The notes under the pieces were generated by a model, which saw only the letters and a list, made by a program, of their open reading frames with translations, did not search any database and was not told the origin of the DNA. A stretch of DNA of 64,000 bases from Rhizobiales bacterium Y(2018) (GTDB lineage Bacteria; Pseudomonadota; Alphaproteobacteria; Rhizobiales; Aestuariivirgaceae): contig SCPD01000016.1 in assembly GCA_005502925.1 (NCBI GenBank), positions 81,716-145,715 on the forward strand, written 5' to 3'. Shown here one piece after another: positions 1-8,038 of the stretch. The position numbers and the translations under genes are program-made. The first letter of the stretch is position 1, and each line of letters starts with the position of its first letter.

Positions 1-477
1 CCAGTAGGGCACGATCAGCGCCAGCATGAGAAGGCGGACCTTCTGCACGCTGCCGGCCTGCGCCATGTAATAAGCGAGCGGATAGCAGATCGCGAAATTG
101 AGCACCGTCACCGCGGCGGAAGCGGCGAGCGAGAAGAAGAAGGCCCAGAGATGGGTGGTGTTGACCTCACCATCGGTCGGCTGGATGAAGAAGGAGCGAT
201 ATTGCTCGAGGGTCAGAATGTCCTTGGGGCCACCGCGCTCGGCGGCGACGAGCTTCGGATGAAAGCTCTCCTGCACCATGTAGAGATAGGGCAAGACGAC
301 GAGAAAAAGCGTCCAGAAGGCCACCAGCGCGATGAAGGCGATGCCGAGCACGGTGCCGTTGCGGTCGAAGAAACCGCGATGCGTCGGGTCATGCGCCACA
401 CGCCTCTCGAAATGCGCCATCACCATGAAGACGGCGATGACGAAAACCGGAATCAGATAGACGAACAGCCTACTCAC
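1..477 (-). CDS. Polyamine-type ABC transporter permease (PotB-like), partial
   Basis: Inner-membrane permease of a spermidine/putrescine-type importer. The gene runs off the left edge, so only about 159 N-terminal codons are seen. The start is a GTG at 477-475, which overlaps the end of the ATPase gene by 8 bases. The translation opens with a hydrophobic segment (SRLFVYLIPVFVIAVF), then a charged loop, a second segment (about residues 45-65) and a long periplasmic part ending in a third segment. This is the arrangement of PotB/PotH first halves, and the call also rests on the PotA-like gene just upstream. The EAA loop lies outside the window. Substrate is unknown. Confidence 0.8.
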   Translation of the reverse strand, partial: MSRLFVYLIPVFVIAVFMVMAHFERRVAHDPTHRGFFDRNGTVLGIAFIALVAFWTLFLVVLPYLYMVQESFHPKLVAAERGGPKDILTLEQYRSFFIQPTDGEVNTTHLWAFFFSLAASAAVTVLNFAICYPLAYYMAQAGSVQKVRLLMLALIVPYW

Positions 478-1555
478 GGGCCAACTTCCCCTCCGGCAGC
501 ACGAGCCCGAGATCCGGATTGTACGTGACCGAGGCGGTGCTTCCCTGCTCAGGAATCTCCACGCGCTCAAGGCGGCCGACCGTCAAGGTGATGTCCTTCT
601 TATCGGCCCCTTTGAGGAAGATGTGGCTCGCATTGCCCTCGAAAGCGACATTGAGCACCGTCGAGGTCACGGTCGCGTCCTTGGGACCTTCACCGACCCT
701 GAGCGCTTCAGGTCTGACGAAAAGTATCGCCTTGTCGCCTTCCTTGACGCCGTTGGGATTGCGGCCGCGCAGCAGGCCGAAGGGCGTCTCGACGACCGCG
801 CCCGTCCTGTCGGCCTTGGCGACGCGTCCGGCAAAGGGATTGTTCTCGCCCACGAAGGAGGCGACGAAGGATGTCCTGGGCTCGTCATAGACGGCTTTGC
901 CGTCCCCCACCTGCTCGATCACGCCATTGTTCATGACCGCAATGCGGTCCGACATGGTCAGCGCCTCGCCCTGGTCGTGGGTGATATAGATGAAGGTGAT
1001 GCCGACGCGCTGCTGGATGGCGCGCAATTCGTTGCGCATATGCTGGCGCAGCTTGAGATCGAGCGCCGATAAGGGCTCGTCGAGCAAGAGCACCTGGGGC
1101 TCGACGGCAAGTGCGCGCGCAATGGCGACACGTTGTTTCTGGCCGCCCGACAATTCGCTCACCAATTTGTCGCCCTGCCCCGGCAATGCGATGAGATGGA
1201 GCAGTTCGTCGGCGCGCTTGCGGCGGTCCGCCTTGTTCATGCCGCGCACGCGCAGGCCATAGGTGATGTTCTCAGCCACCGTCATCAGCGGGAAGAGCGC
1301 CAGATTCTGGAAGATCAGCGCGGTCGGGCGCTTGTTGGCGCCGATGCCGATCATGTCCTTACCGGCAATGCGCACCGCACCTTCGGACGGGTCGAGGAAA
1401 CCAGAGACGGTCCTGAGGATCGTCGTCTTGCCGCAGCCCGAAGGCCCCAGAAAGGAGAAGAACTCGCCGCCCGCAATCTTGAGCGACGCCTCCTTTACGG
1501 CGGTAAATTGACCAAATCTGACGGTAACGCGATCAAGTTCGACGTCGGCACTCAT
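470..1555 (-). CDS. Polyamine-type ABC transporter ATP-binding protein (PotA-like)
   Basis: Cytoplasmic ATPase that powers import through the adjacent permease. Walker A GPSGCGKT is at about residues 37-44, the Q-loop is QNLALF, the signature LSGGQKQR starts near 135 and Walker B LLLDEPLSALD near 156. The C-terminal third (about 240-361) is a TOBE-type regulatory domain, and 361 residues is the usual PotA/FbpC length. The ATG at 1555 follows a purine-rich stretch. The gene is downstream of the binding-protein gene but separated by about 330 bases containing a terminator hairpin and two palindromic repeats, so it is probably expressed less strongly. Polyamine specificity is inferred from the companion genes. 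Confidence 0.88.
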   Translation of the reverse strand: MSADVELDRVTVRFGQFTAVKEASLKIAGGEFFSFLGPSGCGKTTILRTVSGFLDPSEGAVRIAGKDMIGIGANKRPTALIFQNLALFPLMTVAENITYGLRVRGMNKADRRKRADELLHLIALPGQGDKLVSELSGGQKQRVAIARALAVEPQVLLLDEPLSALDLKLRQHMRNELRAIQQRVGITFIYITHDQGEALTMSDRIAVMNNGVIEQVGDGKAVYDEPRTSFVASFVGENNPFAGRVAKADRTGAVVETPFGLLRGRNPNGVKEGDKAILFVRPEALRVGEGPKDATVTSTVLNVAFEGNASHIFLKGADKKDITLTVGRLERVEIPEQGSTASVTYNPDLGLVLPEGKLARE

Positions 1556-1684
1556 CCCCTGCCCTTATTCCCTGCAAGCCCTACCCGGATGCTTCTTTGC
1601 GAAGTCTATCTTGGCGCCAGTAAAAACCGTTCCGGCGCGACGGTCCAGAACAATTCGTCGTCTGGACCATCGGATCGCACCCGA
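1556..1684. other. Left part of the 327-base gene-free stretch between ATPase and binding-protein genes
   Basis: The gap 1556-1882 is the only stretch over 300 bases without a gene. Its right part holds two palindromic repeats (1685-1739, 1752-1800) and a terminator (1825-1857). This left part has no open frame with a ribosome binding site. Its right end is continuous with the first repeat and may belong to the same mosaic element. It would also have to hold any separate promoter for the ATPase gene, but no clear promoter motif is visible. Confidence 0.45.
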
Positions 1685-1739
1685 TTGGCGCGGGATGCGA
1701 AAAAGTGGATACTGGTTTTTCGCAAGAATCCCGCGCCAA
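1685..1739. repeat. Large palindromic intergenic repeat, first arm pair
   Basis: Perfect 12-base outer arms (ttggcgcgggat at 1685-1696, atcccgcgccaa at 1728-1739) enclose inner arms gcgaaaaa (1697-1704) and tttttcgc (1716-1723), giving a 20-base-pair stem with an 11-base loop. Hairpins with this kind of gcgaaaaa/tttttcgc core recur between genes in many rhizobial genomes (RIME-like mosaic elements). Calling it a family member is from memory. Confidence 0.7.
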
Positions 1740-1751
1740 CATATAAGAATC

Positions 1752-1800
1752 GATCACGTTTTATGAGTTTGGATTGATTCAATCCAAACTCATCGTGATC
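1752..1800. repeat. Large palindromic intergenic repeat, second arm pair
   Basis: Outer arms gatcacg (1752-1758) and cgtgatc (1794-1800) enclose inner arms atgagtttggatt (1763-1775) and aatccaaactcat (1781-1793), with a few unpaired bases on the left. It follows the 1685-1739 hairpin by 12 bases and probably belongs to the same mosaic element. The two could insulate the ATPase gene from the strongly expressed binding-protein gene. Confidence 0.65.
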
Positions 1801-1824
1801 TATGTGAGTTTTTCTAACTTGATA

Positions 1825-1857
1825 CAAAACCGGCCCCGACGCAGTCGACGGGGCCGG
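1825..1857 (-). terminator. Rho-independent terminator or attenuator after the binding-protein gene
   Basis: Read on the minus strand, nine-base GC-rich arms (cggccccg core at 1830-1838, mirrored at 1849-1857) are followed by TTTTG. It sits 25 bases past the binding-protein stop codon. Such a hairpin commonly lets the binding protein outnumber the membrane subunits. The short T-tract suggests partial read-through. Confidence 0.6.
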
Positions 1858-1882
1858 CATTGCAGTGACTATCGAAGGCCGA

Positions 1883-3052
1883 TCAGGCGGCCTTGAACTT
1901 GTCCGCATACTGGCTGCGGATCTCGGCATACCAGGTCGGCTCCACCGGCCACGGCCAGAGGTTCTTGAGCGCATCGCCCGGGAAGGCTTCCTGGAAGATC
2001 TTCTTGGCGGCATCCGACAACTTGGCGTCGGCGCCGGTGATCACCGGATTGTAGCCCGAGCCTTCCGCCAGCTTGGCCGAGTAATCCGGCGTCTGCAGGA
2101 AGTTGATGAACTCATAGGCCTGGTCGATATTCTTGGCCGACTTCATCAGCGACAGGCCATCGACCCACGCAATGGCGCCTTCCTTCGGCGCCGTGTAGTT
2201 GACCGGCTTGCCTTCCTTCTTCAGCGAGATCGGCGGGCCGTCCCAGGTGAGGCCGATCCACACGTCGTTCTCCATCAGGCCCGACTTGGTGTTGTCGGCC
2301 GAATCCCAGAACTGCTTGACGAAGGCCTTGTTCTCGATGGCGAAGGCGAGGATCGGATCCCACAGCTTCTTGAAGCTGTCGACATCCTTATAGCCATCAC
2401 GCATGCGGTTGGACGGCATCTTGCCCGAGGCATCCCACCACAGGCCGATGCTGAGCAGATAGGAGTGCGGACGGCCCTGGACATGGCCCTTGACGCCTTC
2501 ATCCCACAGCGAGCCGTAGGAGATCTGCGCCGGGTCGCCCTTCCAGAGGTCAGTGCGATAGGAGATCGCTTCCGAACCCCAGACATGCGGTACCCAGTAA
2601 AGGCCGCCTTCCCATTCCCACAGCTCTTTCGCGCTGCCGAGCATGGAGGGAATGATATTGCCGATATTCTTCAGCTTGTTCGCGTCATAGGGCGTCAGAA
2701 CCGCAAGGTCCTTATATTGCGGGGCGCGGTTCATCGTCGGCTGGCAGAGGTCGAAGCCTTCGCCGCCAGTCGCCTGAAGCTTGTTGATCTGCTCTTCATT
2801 CTGCGAGAACGGCGTGGTGTTGACTTTAATGCCGGTCGCCTTCTCGAATTCAGGGATCACCGGATCGGGGAATTCGTCCGACCAGTTGAGGATGCTGAGC
2901 TCACCCGACGAAGACCAGGCATGCTTGAGATAAAGGGGGCTGGTCAGTCCGACCGCTCCCACGGCAAGGCTTGCCTTGAGCAAGCCGCGGCGGCTCATCT
3001 GTGCGGCACGCACGAGATCCAAAGTCGCCTTTTGGGGATCGTATTTCGTCAT
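1883..3052 (-). CDS. Extracellular solute-binding protein, spermidine/putrescine (PotD) type
   Basis: Periplasmic receptor that delivers substrate to the PotA/PotB-like subunits encoded downstream. The start is the ATG at 3052, preceded by GGAGGAAGCAG; in-frame ATGs further upstream lack such a site. Near residue 37 is a twin-arginine-like motif SRRGLLKA and a hydrophobic stretch, so export is probably by Tat. The mature part begins SGELSILNWSDEFPDPVIPEFEKATGI in pieces typical of family 1 polyamine receptors, and the body carries the LCQPTMNR-type region and the WP-rich C-terminus. The length is 389 residues. Ligand unknown. Confidence 0.85.
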   Translation of the reverse strand: MTKYDPQKATLDLVRAAQMSRRGLLKASLAVGAVGLTSPLYLKHAWSSSGELSILNWSDEFPDPVIPEFEKATGIKVNTTPFSQNEEQINKLQATGGEGFDLCQPTMNRAPQYKDLAVLTPYDANKLKNIGNIIPSMLGSAKELWEWEGGLYWVPHVWGSEAISYRTDLWKGDPAQISYGSLWDEGVKGHVQGRPHSYLLSIGLWWDASGKMPSNRMRDGYKDVDSFKKLWDPILAFAIENKAFVKQFWDSADNTKSGLMENDVWIGLTWDGPPISLKKEGKPVNYTAPKEGAIAWVDGLSLMKSAKNIDQAYEFINFLQTPDYSAKLAEGSGYNPVITGADAKLSDAAKKIFQEAFPGDALKNLWPWPVEPTWYAEIRSQYADKFKAA

Positions 3053-3158
3053 CTGCTTCCTCCGAGGAGCCGCAGGACCATTCCCGCGGCCCGGTTTAAC
3101 GCCCATCATTATTGGCCGGCAGGTCCGGCTTCTTCCTTGATTTCAGCGTAGTATGACG

Positions 3159-3176
3159 GCCCGATGACTATCGGGC
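3159..3176. other. Short perfect hairpin downstream of the pssA-like gene
   Basis: Seven-base arms gcccgat and atcgggc with a four-base loop. It follows the stop codon at 3224 on the minus strand by about 50 bases. There is no T-tract on either strand, so it is a poor intrinsic terminator and may only stabilise the transcript end. Confidence 0.3.
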
Positions 3177-3223
3177 AATGGGGTACGAAAGCCTGGCTCC
3201 ATGCCAACCATGGCGCTGGCTCC

Positions 3224-3991
3224 TCAGCTCATGCTTCGCGCCCTGAGCACCCCGTGACGCCATTTGGAGAGCGGCAATGTCGCCACATAAAGGACGGCGA
3301 TCACCAGGAGTGTCGCCCATGGCCAATAAAGCAGGCCGAAAGCGGCAAGGCCGACCAGCGCCACCGGCGGCAGAAGCATGAGGCGCGACGCTTTGCGGCC
3401 CAATGACTTGCCCGAAAAGGTCGGCCAGGTGCTGATCATCAGGAACGCCACGGCGGACGTGACGAAGAGCGCCACCAGTGAAGCCTGTCCATTGTCGAGG
3501 AGCCCTGCGAATTCGGCCAGCATCGGGCTCAGCGCCAGGAAAGCGCCACCCGGTGCCGGGACGCCGGTGAAATAATTCGCTGTCCAGGCCGGGGCCGACG
3601 CGTCATGCGCCATCACATTGAAACGGGCGAGCCTGAGTGCGCAGCAGGTGCCGAGCGCCAGACAGGGCAGCCATCCTGCCATACCGAACTGGCCGAGCCC
3701 CCAGTTGTAAAGAATGAATGCCGGCGCAGCGCCGAAGCACACCACATCGGCGAGCGAGTCGAGCTCGGCGCCGAAACGCGAAGTGGTGCCGGTGAGGCGC
3801 GCGATGCGGCCGTCACAGGCGTCAAAAAGCGCGGCGAGGATGACCGACAGCACGGCGAGCTCAGGCCGCCCCTCAGCGGCGAGCAGCAGCGCGGTCATGC
3901 CGGCACATAAAGCGGCGGCGGTGAAGAGATTGGGCAGGATGAAGCGGAGATCGTGCTCGCTCTTGCCAATTTTACGGGAGAGAACTCTCAT
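3224..3991 (-). CDS. pssA: CDP-alcohol phosphatidyltransferase, phosphatidylserine synthase type
   Basis: Integral membrane enzyme that joins a CDP-activated lipid to a small alcohol; the closest family type is CDP-diacylglycerol-serine O-phosphatidyltransferase. The full CDP-OH-P motif is present: D57, D60-G61, A64-R65, G74, D78 and D82, inside the PssA-like segment SRFGAELDSLADVVCFG. About six to eight hydrophobic segments follow and the length (255 residues) fits the bacterial type II PssA group. Its ATG overlaps the stop of the sulfatase-like gene by four bases, so the two are co-translated. PssA usually sits beside psd (decarboxylase); that gene is absent here, so the acceptor alcohol is less certain. 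The symbol refers to family, not to proven function. Confidence 0.75.
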   Translation of the reverse strand: MRVLSRKIGKSEHDLRFILPNLFTAAALCAGMTALLLAAEGRPELAVLSVILAALFDACDGRIARLTGTTSRFGAELDSLADVVCFGAAPAFILYNWGLGQFGMAGWLPCLALGTCCALRLARFNVMAHDASAPAWTANYFTGVPAPGGAFLALSPMLAEFAGLLDNGQASLVALFVTSAVAFLMISTWPTFSGKSLGRKASRLMLLPPVALVGLAAFGLLYWPWATLLVIAVLYVATLPLSKWRHGVLRARSMS

Positions 3992-5703
3992 TGGCTGACA
4001 CTCGCGGCAACGGCGGGTGTGCGCGGACGCAACGCCATGGCCTCGGGCTCACGATAGTCTTTGGTGAGGTCGATCGGATGCCAGAGCACGTCTTTGGAGA
4101 ACATGCCGAAGATGTCGCCGCTCGAAAACGCCGGATCACCCTTGGGTGCGGTGAACAGCGACTCGTTGTAATATTGCGCGATGTCGTTGCGGCGATAGCC
4201 CATCATTTCCAAGATTCCCGGTGCGATGGTGAAATGGCTGGCGCGCAGATAACCCGCCTTGGCGCCCGCTTCGAACTCCTGGCGCAGCGTCGGATCGCTG
4301 GCGAATGTGAGCAGTGGCACCAGCCCCTCGCGCGGATTGGCATTTTCGATGGTGCAGTGTGTGAGCTTGCCCTCGGCGATCGCCTGGCCATGGTCGGACG
4401 TATAGACCACCGCCAGATTGCTGAGGTCGACTTCCTTGAAGAAGCGCACAAAGAACTGATCGACCGACCAGGCGATCGAGTTGCGGTAGGACGCCATGCG
4501 ATGGGCCTTGTCCTCGAACGAGGCTTCGGTCCCGTCTTCGGTCATGGTCGGACCGAAAATCGCCCGGTCCTTGGGATAGGTCGCGTCATAGGGGAAATGC
4601 GCGCCATTCTTGTTGGCATAGAGGAACACCGGCTGGTCGCCCCTGGTCTCCTCGGCGATGATCTTGATGAGCTCGAAATCGGCCTGCTCGGGCGGCACGT
4701 TGTTCAGCGACACGTAGCGATCGATGTTGCGCGCCTCGTTGACGGTCATGAAATTGGTGAGCCGGCTCGGGTCCTTGACGACGGCGCCCTGGGCATCGAC
4801 GAAGATGGTGCGGTAACCCGCCTTCTTGGCATAGCTCCAGATGAACGGGCTCTCATTGATGCTGACGGTGAGATCATCGCGCCGGGCGCCGCTGCGCAGG
4901 ATGACATTCGAGTAATGGCTGCAATTGCCGCCCGAGGCCGCAGGACCGAAATCGACGAAATTCGCTTTGAGCCCCGGCAGGTCCGGCGTGAAGGAGTTGC
5001 CGGCGGTGAAATCGAGATAGTCGGCGCGTACGCTTTCATCGACGAGTAAGATGATGCTCTTCACCCGCTTCCGCGGATCGGGCGTCCAGGCGACCTCGCC
5101 ACGGGCATGACCGCCCTGGGTGGCGACCTTGGTCGCGGCGACCGCGGCGACGGAAAGCGGGGCGAATTGCCGGGGCAACGCCTGATAACCGCCGCCCGAC
5201 TTCAGAAGCACGATGCCGGCGATGGCGGCGAAGGGCAGGATTGGCAGGAGCGCCAGCCGGCCGGTCCAGGCCTTGGCGCGCGCCGACGACAAGGGGGCGG
5301 AGAAGCCCATGGCCACAAGCCCGGCTACGAAGACGAGGCCGGCCGTGTGCAGAAGCTGAATGCCGTAGAAATCCGCCGCCCGGCCTGCTTCATGGCGGGC
5401 GTTCCACAACGAGACAAAGTCGAAAACGGAGAAATCCGACCCGCTAATGGCATAATAGGCGGCGGCAAAAGCAGCGGTCGCCGAGAGGACCAGCGCCCAT
5501 CCGAGCCGCCAGGGCCAGCGCTGCTGGAAGGCGGCGGCGAAGATCGCCACGACGGCGATGAGCCAGATGCCGATGAAACCAACGAGCGTGTCGTAGCGGG
5601 TCTGGCCCCAAAGGAGTTGGATACGTCCGAGAAAGCCCACATTGGTGAAGATGATAAACGCTGAAACCAGGGCCAGTTTGAGCCACAGCCGGTAATTGCG
5701 CAT
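3988..5703 (-). CDS. Membrane-anchored sulfatase / phosphoethanolamine-transferase-like protein
   Basis: The N-terminal 170 residues contain about five membrane segments. After a linker comes an alkaline-phosphatase-superfamily domain that begins KSIILLVDESVRADY (metal-binding D and E). A candidate nucleophile region lies in GGNCSHYSN and the second metal site is YTSDHGQ near residue 430. This is the EptA/LPS phosphoethanolamine-transferase or phosphoglycerol-transferase layout, with the catalytic domain in the periplasm. The nucleophile segment is unlike the usual EptA one, so the transferred group is open. The start at 5703 has GGAGGAAACTATA ahead of it. Overlap with the PssA-like gene suggests one enzyme supplies a lipid that the other uses as head-group donor (inference). 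Confidence 0.7.
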   Translation of the reverse strand: MRNYRLWLKLALVSAFIIFTNVGFLGRIQLLWGQTRYDTLVGFIGIWLIAVVAIFAAAFQQRWPWRLGWALVLSATAAFAAAYYAISGSDFSVFDFVSLWNARHEAGRAADFYGIQLLHTAGLVFVAGLVAMGFSAPLSSARAKAWTGRLALLPILPFAAIAGIVLLKSGGGYQALPRQFAPLSVAAVAATKVATQGGHARGEVAWTPDPRKRVKSIILLVDESVRADYLDFTAGNSFTPDLPGLKANFVDFGPAASGGNCSHYSNVILRSGARRDDLTVSINESPFIWSYAKKAGYRTIFVDAQGAVVKDPSRLTNFMTVNEARNIDRYVSLNNVPPEQADFELIKIIAEETRGDQPVFLYANKNGAHFPYDATYPKDRAIFGPTMTEDGTEASFEDKAHRMASYRNSIAWSVDQFFVRFFKEVDLSNLAVVYTSDHGQAIAEGKLTHCTIENANPREGLVPLLTFASDPTLRQEFEAGAKAGYLRASHFTIAPGILEMMGYRRNDIAQYYNESLFTAPKGDPAFSSGDIFGMFSKDVLWHPIDLTKDYREPEAMALRPRTPAVAASVSQ

Positions 5704-5850
5704 TATAGTTTCCTCCCGTCCGGCGTGCCAGATGACGGCCGGACAACAGTTTTGAGACAGTTGGATGACGGCATAGCAAAGAAGGGGCCACCTGCCCTTT
5801 CCGCCATGCTAGGGAAGTGAAGAACGCGTTAAGGACGAGGACAGTCGAGA

Positions 5851-6327
5851 GTGCAAATAGGCGTTGATGATCTTGCCGCGACAGCCACGAGGCTGTTGCA
5901 GAATCACGGCGAGACGGAGTTCGCGCAAGACATCGGCTGGGCCTGTGCCTGGCTCGAAGCCTGCTCCTATCCAGGCCTTACCCTCCTCTTCGAGGCGCTC
6001 GATACGACACCTTCGGAGGCTCGCCACCCAACCCTCGAGCCCGACGTGCTCGGCCTCGATCTCCAGAACATTTCCTGTGTCTTCCTGGCGCCCCGGATCG
6101 ACCGGCTGGTGACCGAGCGCGGCCGCCTGTTCCTGCGCAAAGTGCGGCACGGGCTCTATCTGGTTCCCTTCTCGGTCAGGGCCAATATCGGCATCGGTTG
6201 CCCGGTCGACCCCTCCTTCGCGCTGGGCGGCGAGCGGAGCAAGAATCCTTACGAAGAGAAGCTGGCCCTTGCGCGCCAGAGCGGCATCGCCGTGGACGAA
6301 GCGCTTTGGGCCCGAGTGACCGGCTGA
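5851..6327 (+). CDS. Conserved hypothetical protein, 158 residues
   Basis: I do not recognise the family with certainty. The likely start is the GTG at 5851, after a weak purine-rich stretch. The protein is soluble with no signal peptide or membrane segment. It has an Asp/Glu-rich N-terminal helix region (VDDLAATATRLLQNHG), a central WACAWLEACSYPG stretch and a C-terminal IGIGCPVDPSF segment. Codon use matches its neighbours and it is divergent from the sulfatase-like gene. Proteins with the 'E.A.D.GWACAWLEA' look recur as DUF-type proteins in alphaproteobacteria, but no function can be given. Confidence 0.6.
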   Translation: MQIGVDDLAATATRLLQNHGETEFAQDIGWACAWLEACSYPGLTLLFEALDTTPSEARHPTLEPDVLGLDLQNISCVFLAPRIDRLVTERGRLFLRKVRHGLYLVPFSVRANIGIGCPVDPSFALGGERSKNPYEEKLALARQSGIAVDEALWARVTG

Positions 6328-6467
6328 GTTTCGGTCAACATTAAATTGCGGAAGGCCAGTTGATCATCGATTGATCGGGAAAAGGCTGATAGCCATATCG
6401 CGTGAGCATGGCTCGGCGCTTACTGGGACGGCGTAAGCGGTTCGCCAGCCTCTGCAAGGAGCCTCCC

Positions 6468-6707
6468 ATGTCCAACAGACCCGTCGAAAACCGCTTCTCC
6501 CCCACCGCCGACCGCCATCGCCGCGTCGCCCTTGGCGTCAGCGAAGGCGAACTCGCCAACGAATCCGGCCTCACGGTGGAAGAACTGCGCGCCTATGAGG
6601 CGCGCACCGCCGACAGCTATGACGTCGCCCTTCATTTGCGGATCAGCCAGGTCCTCGACCGGTTCGAGCGCCGCCAGAAGGGCCTGACGGGATACGGGCT
6701 CATCTAA
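6468..6707 (+). CDS. Small hypothetical protein, 79 residues, possible helix-turn-helix
   Basis: The start is the ATG at 6468, with AAGGAG eight bases upstream; an in-frame ATG at 6402 has no such site. Residues 25-45 (SEGELANESGLTVEELRAYEAR) look like the first two helices of a helix-turn-helix, where a regulator reads 'LA.ESGLT..ELR.YE'. The rest is charged and ends in a Gly-rich tail. It could be a small regulator or an antitoxin-like protein, but no partner toxin gene is next to it. The TetR gene starts 76 bases downstream. Confidence 0.55.
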   Translation: MSNRPVENRFSPTADRHRRVALGVSEGELANESGLTVEELRAYEARTADSYDVALHLRISQVLDRFERRQKGLTGYGLI

Positions 6708-6755
6708 ACAGCCATGAACCACCAAAATCATCGTGCTTCACAAAGGACTGGAATT

Positions 6756-6775
6756 CATACCATTCGTACGGTATG
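6756..6775. promoter_or_regulatory. Palindrome upstream of the TetR gene, likely its operator
   Basis: CATACC, eight bases, GGTATG: perfect six-base arms, ending eight bases before the TetR start codon. TetR proteins typically bind 15-20-base palindromes over their own promoter. The position argues for autorepression of the tetR-GFA operon. Confidence 0.55.
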
Positions 6776-6782
6776 TATTTTT

Positions 6783-7424
6783 ATGTCCCGCCCGACGAAA
6801 CATCACCCCGAACGCGGCAGTGCGCGCCCCCGCCTCCTCGACGTTGCGCTCGGGATGATTCGGCTGAAGGGTTTTGCCGCGACATCGGTCGATGATCTCT
6901 GCCAGGCGGCGGCGGTCACGAAGGGCTCGTATTTTCACCACTTCAAGAGCAAGGACGAGTTGGGCGTGGCGGCGGCCGAGCATTGGGCCGAAACGACGAC
7001 CGCTTTCTTTGCCGCGGCCCCCTATCATCAGTCGAAAAATCCGCTCGACCGGATCCTCGCTTATGTGGCCTTCCGTAAGTCGATCATCGTGGGAGCGTTG
7101 CCCGAATTCACCTGCCTGGTCGGCACGATGGTCCAGGAGGTCTATGCGAGCTCTCCGGCCATACGCGATGCTTGCGCGGCGAGCATTTTCGGCCATGCCG
7201 CAACACTCGAGCCCGATATCCGTGCCGCCATGAAGGAACGGAACATCTCAGGCGGCTGGACGGCCGAAAGCCTGGCGCGCCACACGCAGACCGTGATCCA
7301 GGGCGCCTTCATCCTCGCCAAAGCCGGAAACAGCCCGGAATTGGCGCGCGAAAGCCTCGATCACCTCGAACAGTATATCCGCCTTCTTTTCGGGTGCCCC
7401 AACAAGGAAGTGAGCTCTCCATGA
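6783..7424 (+). CDS. TetR/AcrR family transcriptional regulator
   Basis: 213-residue repressor. The N-terminal helix-turn-helix reads LLDVALGMIRLKGFAATSVDDLCQAAAVTKGSYFHHFKSKDEL, which I give as the classic 'GF..TSVDD....A.VTKGS.YHHF..K' block at about residues 18-60. The C-terminal ligand domain contains the IVGALPEFTCLVGTMVQE and HTQTVIQGAF helices of the TetR_C_6/NemR-like group. The ATG at 6783 is preferred to one at 6714 because the conserved domain begins just after it and the palindrome 6756-6775 would otherwise be coding. The stop overlaps the next gene as ATGA, so the GFA-type protein is the likely co-regulated target. Confidence 0.9.
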   Translation: MSRPTKHHPERGSARPRLLDVALGMIRLKGFAATSVDDLCQAAAVTKGSYFHHFKSKDELGVAAAEHWAETTTAFFAAAPYHQSKNPLDRILAYVAFRKSIIVGALPEFTCLVGTMVQEVYASSPAIRDACAASIFGHAATLEPDIRAAMKERNISGGWTAESLARHTQTVIQGAFILAKAGNSPELARESLDHLEQYIRLLFGCPNKEVSSP

Positions 7425-7957
7425 CACAGATCACACAACTTGCCTGCGCGTGCGGACAAGTTCATATCGGGGTAGAAGGTGCGCCGATCATCAGCACCGA
7501 ATGCCACTGCAACAGCTGCCGCGCGGCGGGCGAAAGGCTGCGGCACCTGCCCGGCGCCTCGCCCTACCTGCAGCCCAATGGCGGAACGCACTTCGTTCTC
7601 TATCGCAAGGATCGCATCCGCTTTCTCAAAGGCGCCGAATTGCTCCGCGATTTCCATCTCGCGGCCGACGCTACCACGCGCCGGGCCGTTGCCGGGTGTT
7701 GCAACACGCCGGTCTTCCTTGAGTTCAAGAACGGTCATTGGCTCAGCCTCTATGCCAATCTGTGGCCCGAAAACAGTCTGCCCCCGCTGGAATTGCGGAC
7801 GATGACGAGCGATCTCCCGGCGGAAGTCACGCTTGGCCACGATGTTCCGAGCGGAACACGGCCAACCCTCGTCTTCTATGCGAAGCTCCTCGCCGCCTGG
7901 ATCGCCATGGGGTTCCGGACGCCCGATATTCCGGTCAACACACGGATCAGTGCCTGA
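7421..7957 (+). CDS. GFA-like zinc-binding protein (DUF6151 type)
   Basis: 178-residue soluble protein with the zinc-ligand pattern of the glutathione-dependent formaldehyde-activating (GFA/CENP-V) fold: CACG near residue 10, CHCNSC near 27 and a CC pair near 90 (GCCNTPVFLEF). The start ATG overlaps the TetR stop by four bases. GFA-fold proteins are linked to formaldehyde-glutathione adducts, but most members are uncharacterised. Its place next to C1-transfer genes (methyltransferase at 9644, activator at 10615) makes an aldehyde or C1 role plausible. That is an inference from context. Confidence 0.72.
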   Translation: MTQITQLACACGQVHIGVEGAPIISTECHCNSCRAAGERLRHLPGASPYLQPNGGTHFVLYRKDRIRFLKGAELLRDFHLAADATTRRAVAGCCNTPVFLEFKNGHWLSLYANLWPENSLPPLELRTMTSDLPAEVTLGHDVPSGTRPTLVFYAKLLAAWIAMGFRTPDIPVNTRISA

Positions 7958-8038
7958 TCGATCCGGGTCCAGCCGGACAAGTTTGCAAGGGCTTGAGGCA
8001 AAGGCTAGAAGCGGGCTCCTTTTTCCTTGGAGTCGCTT

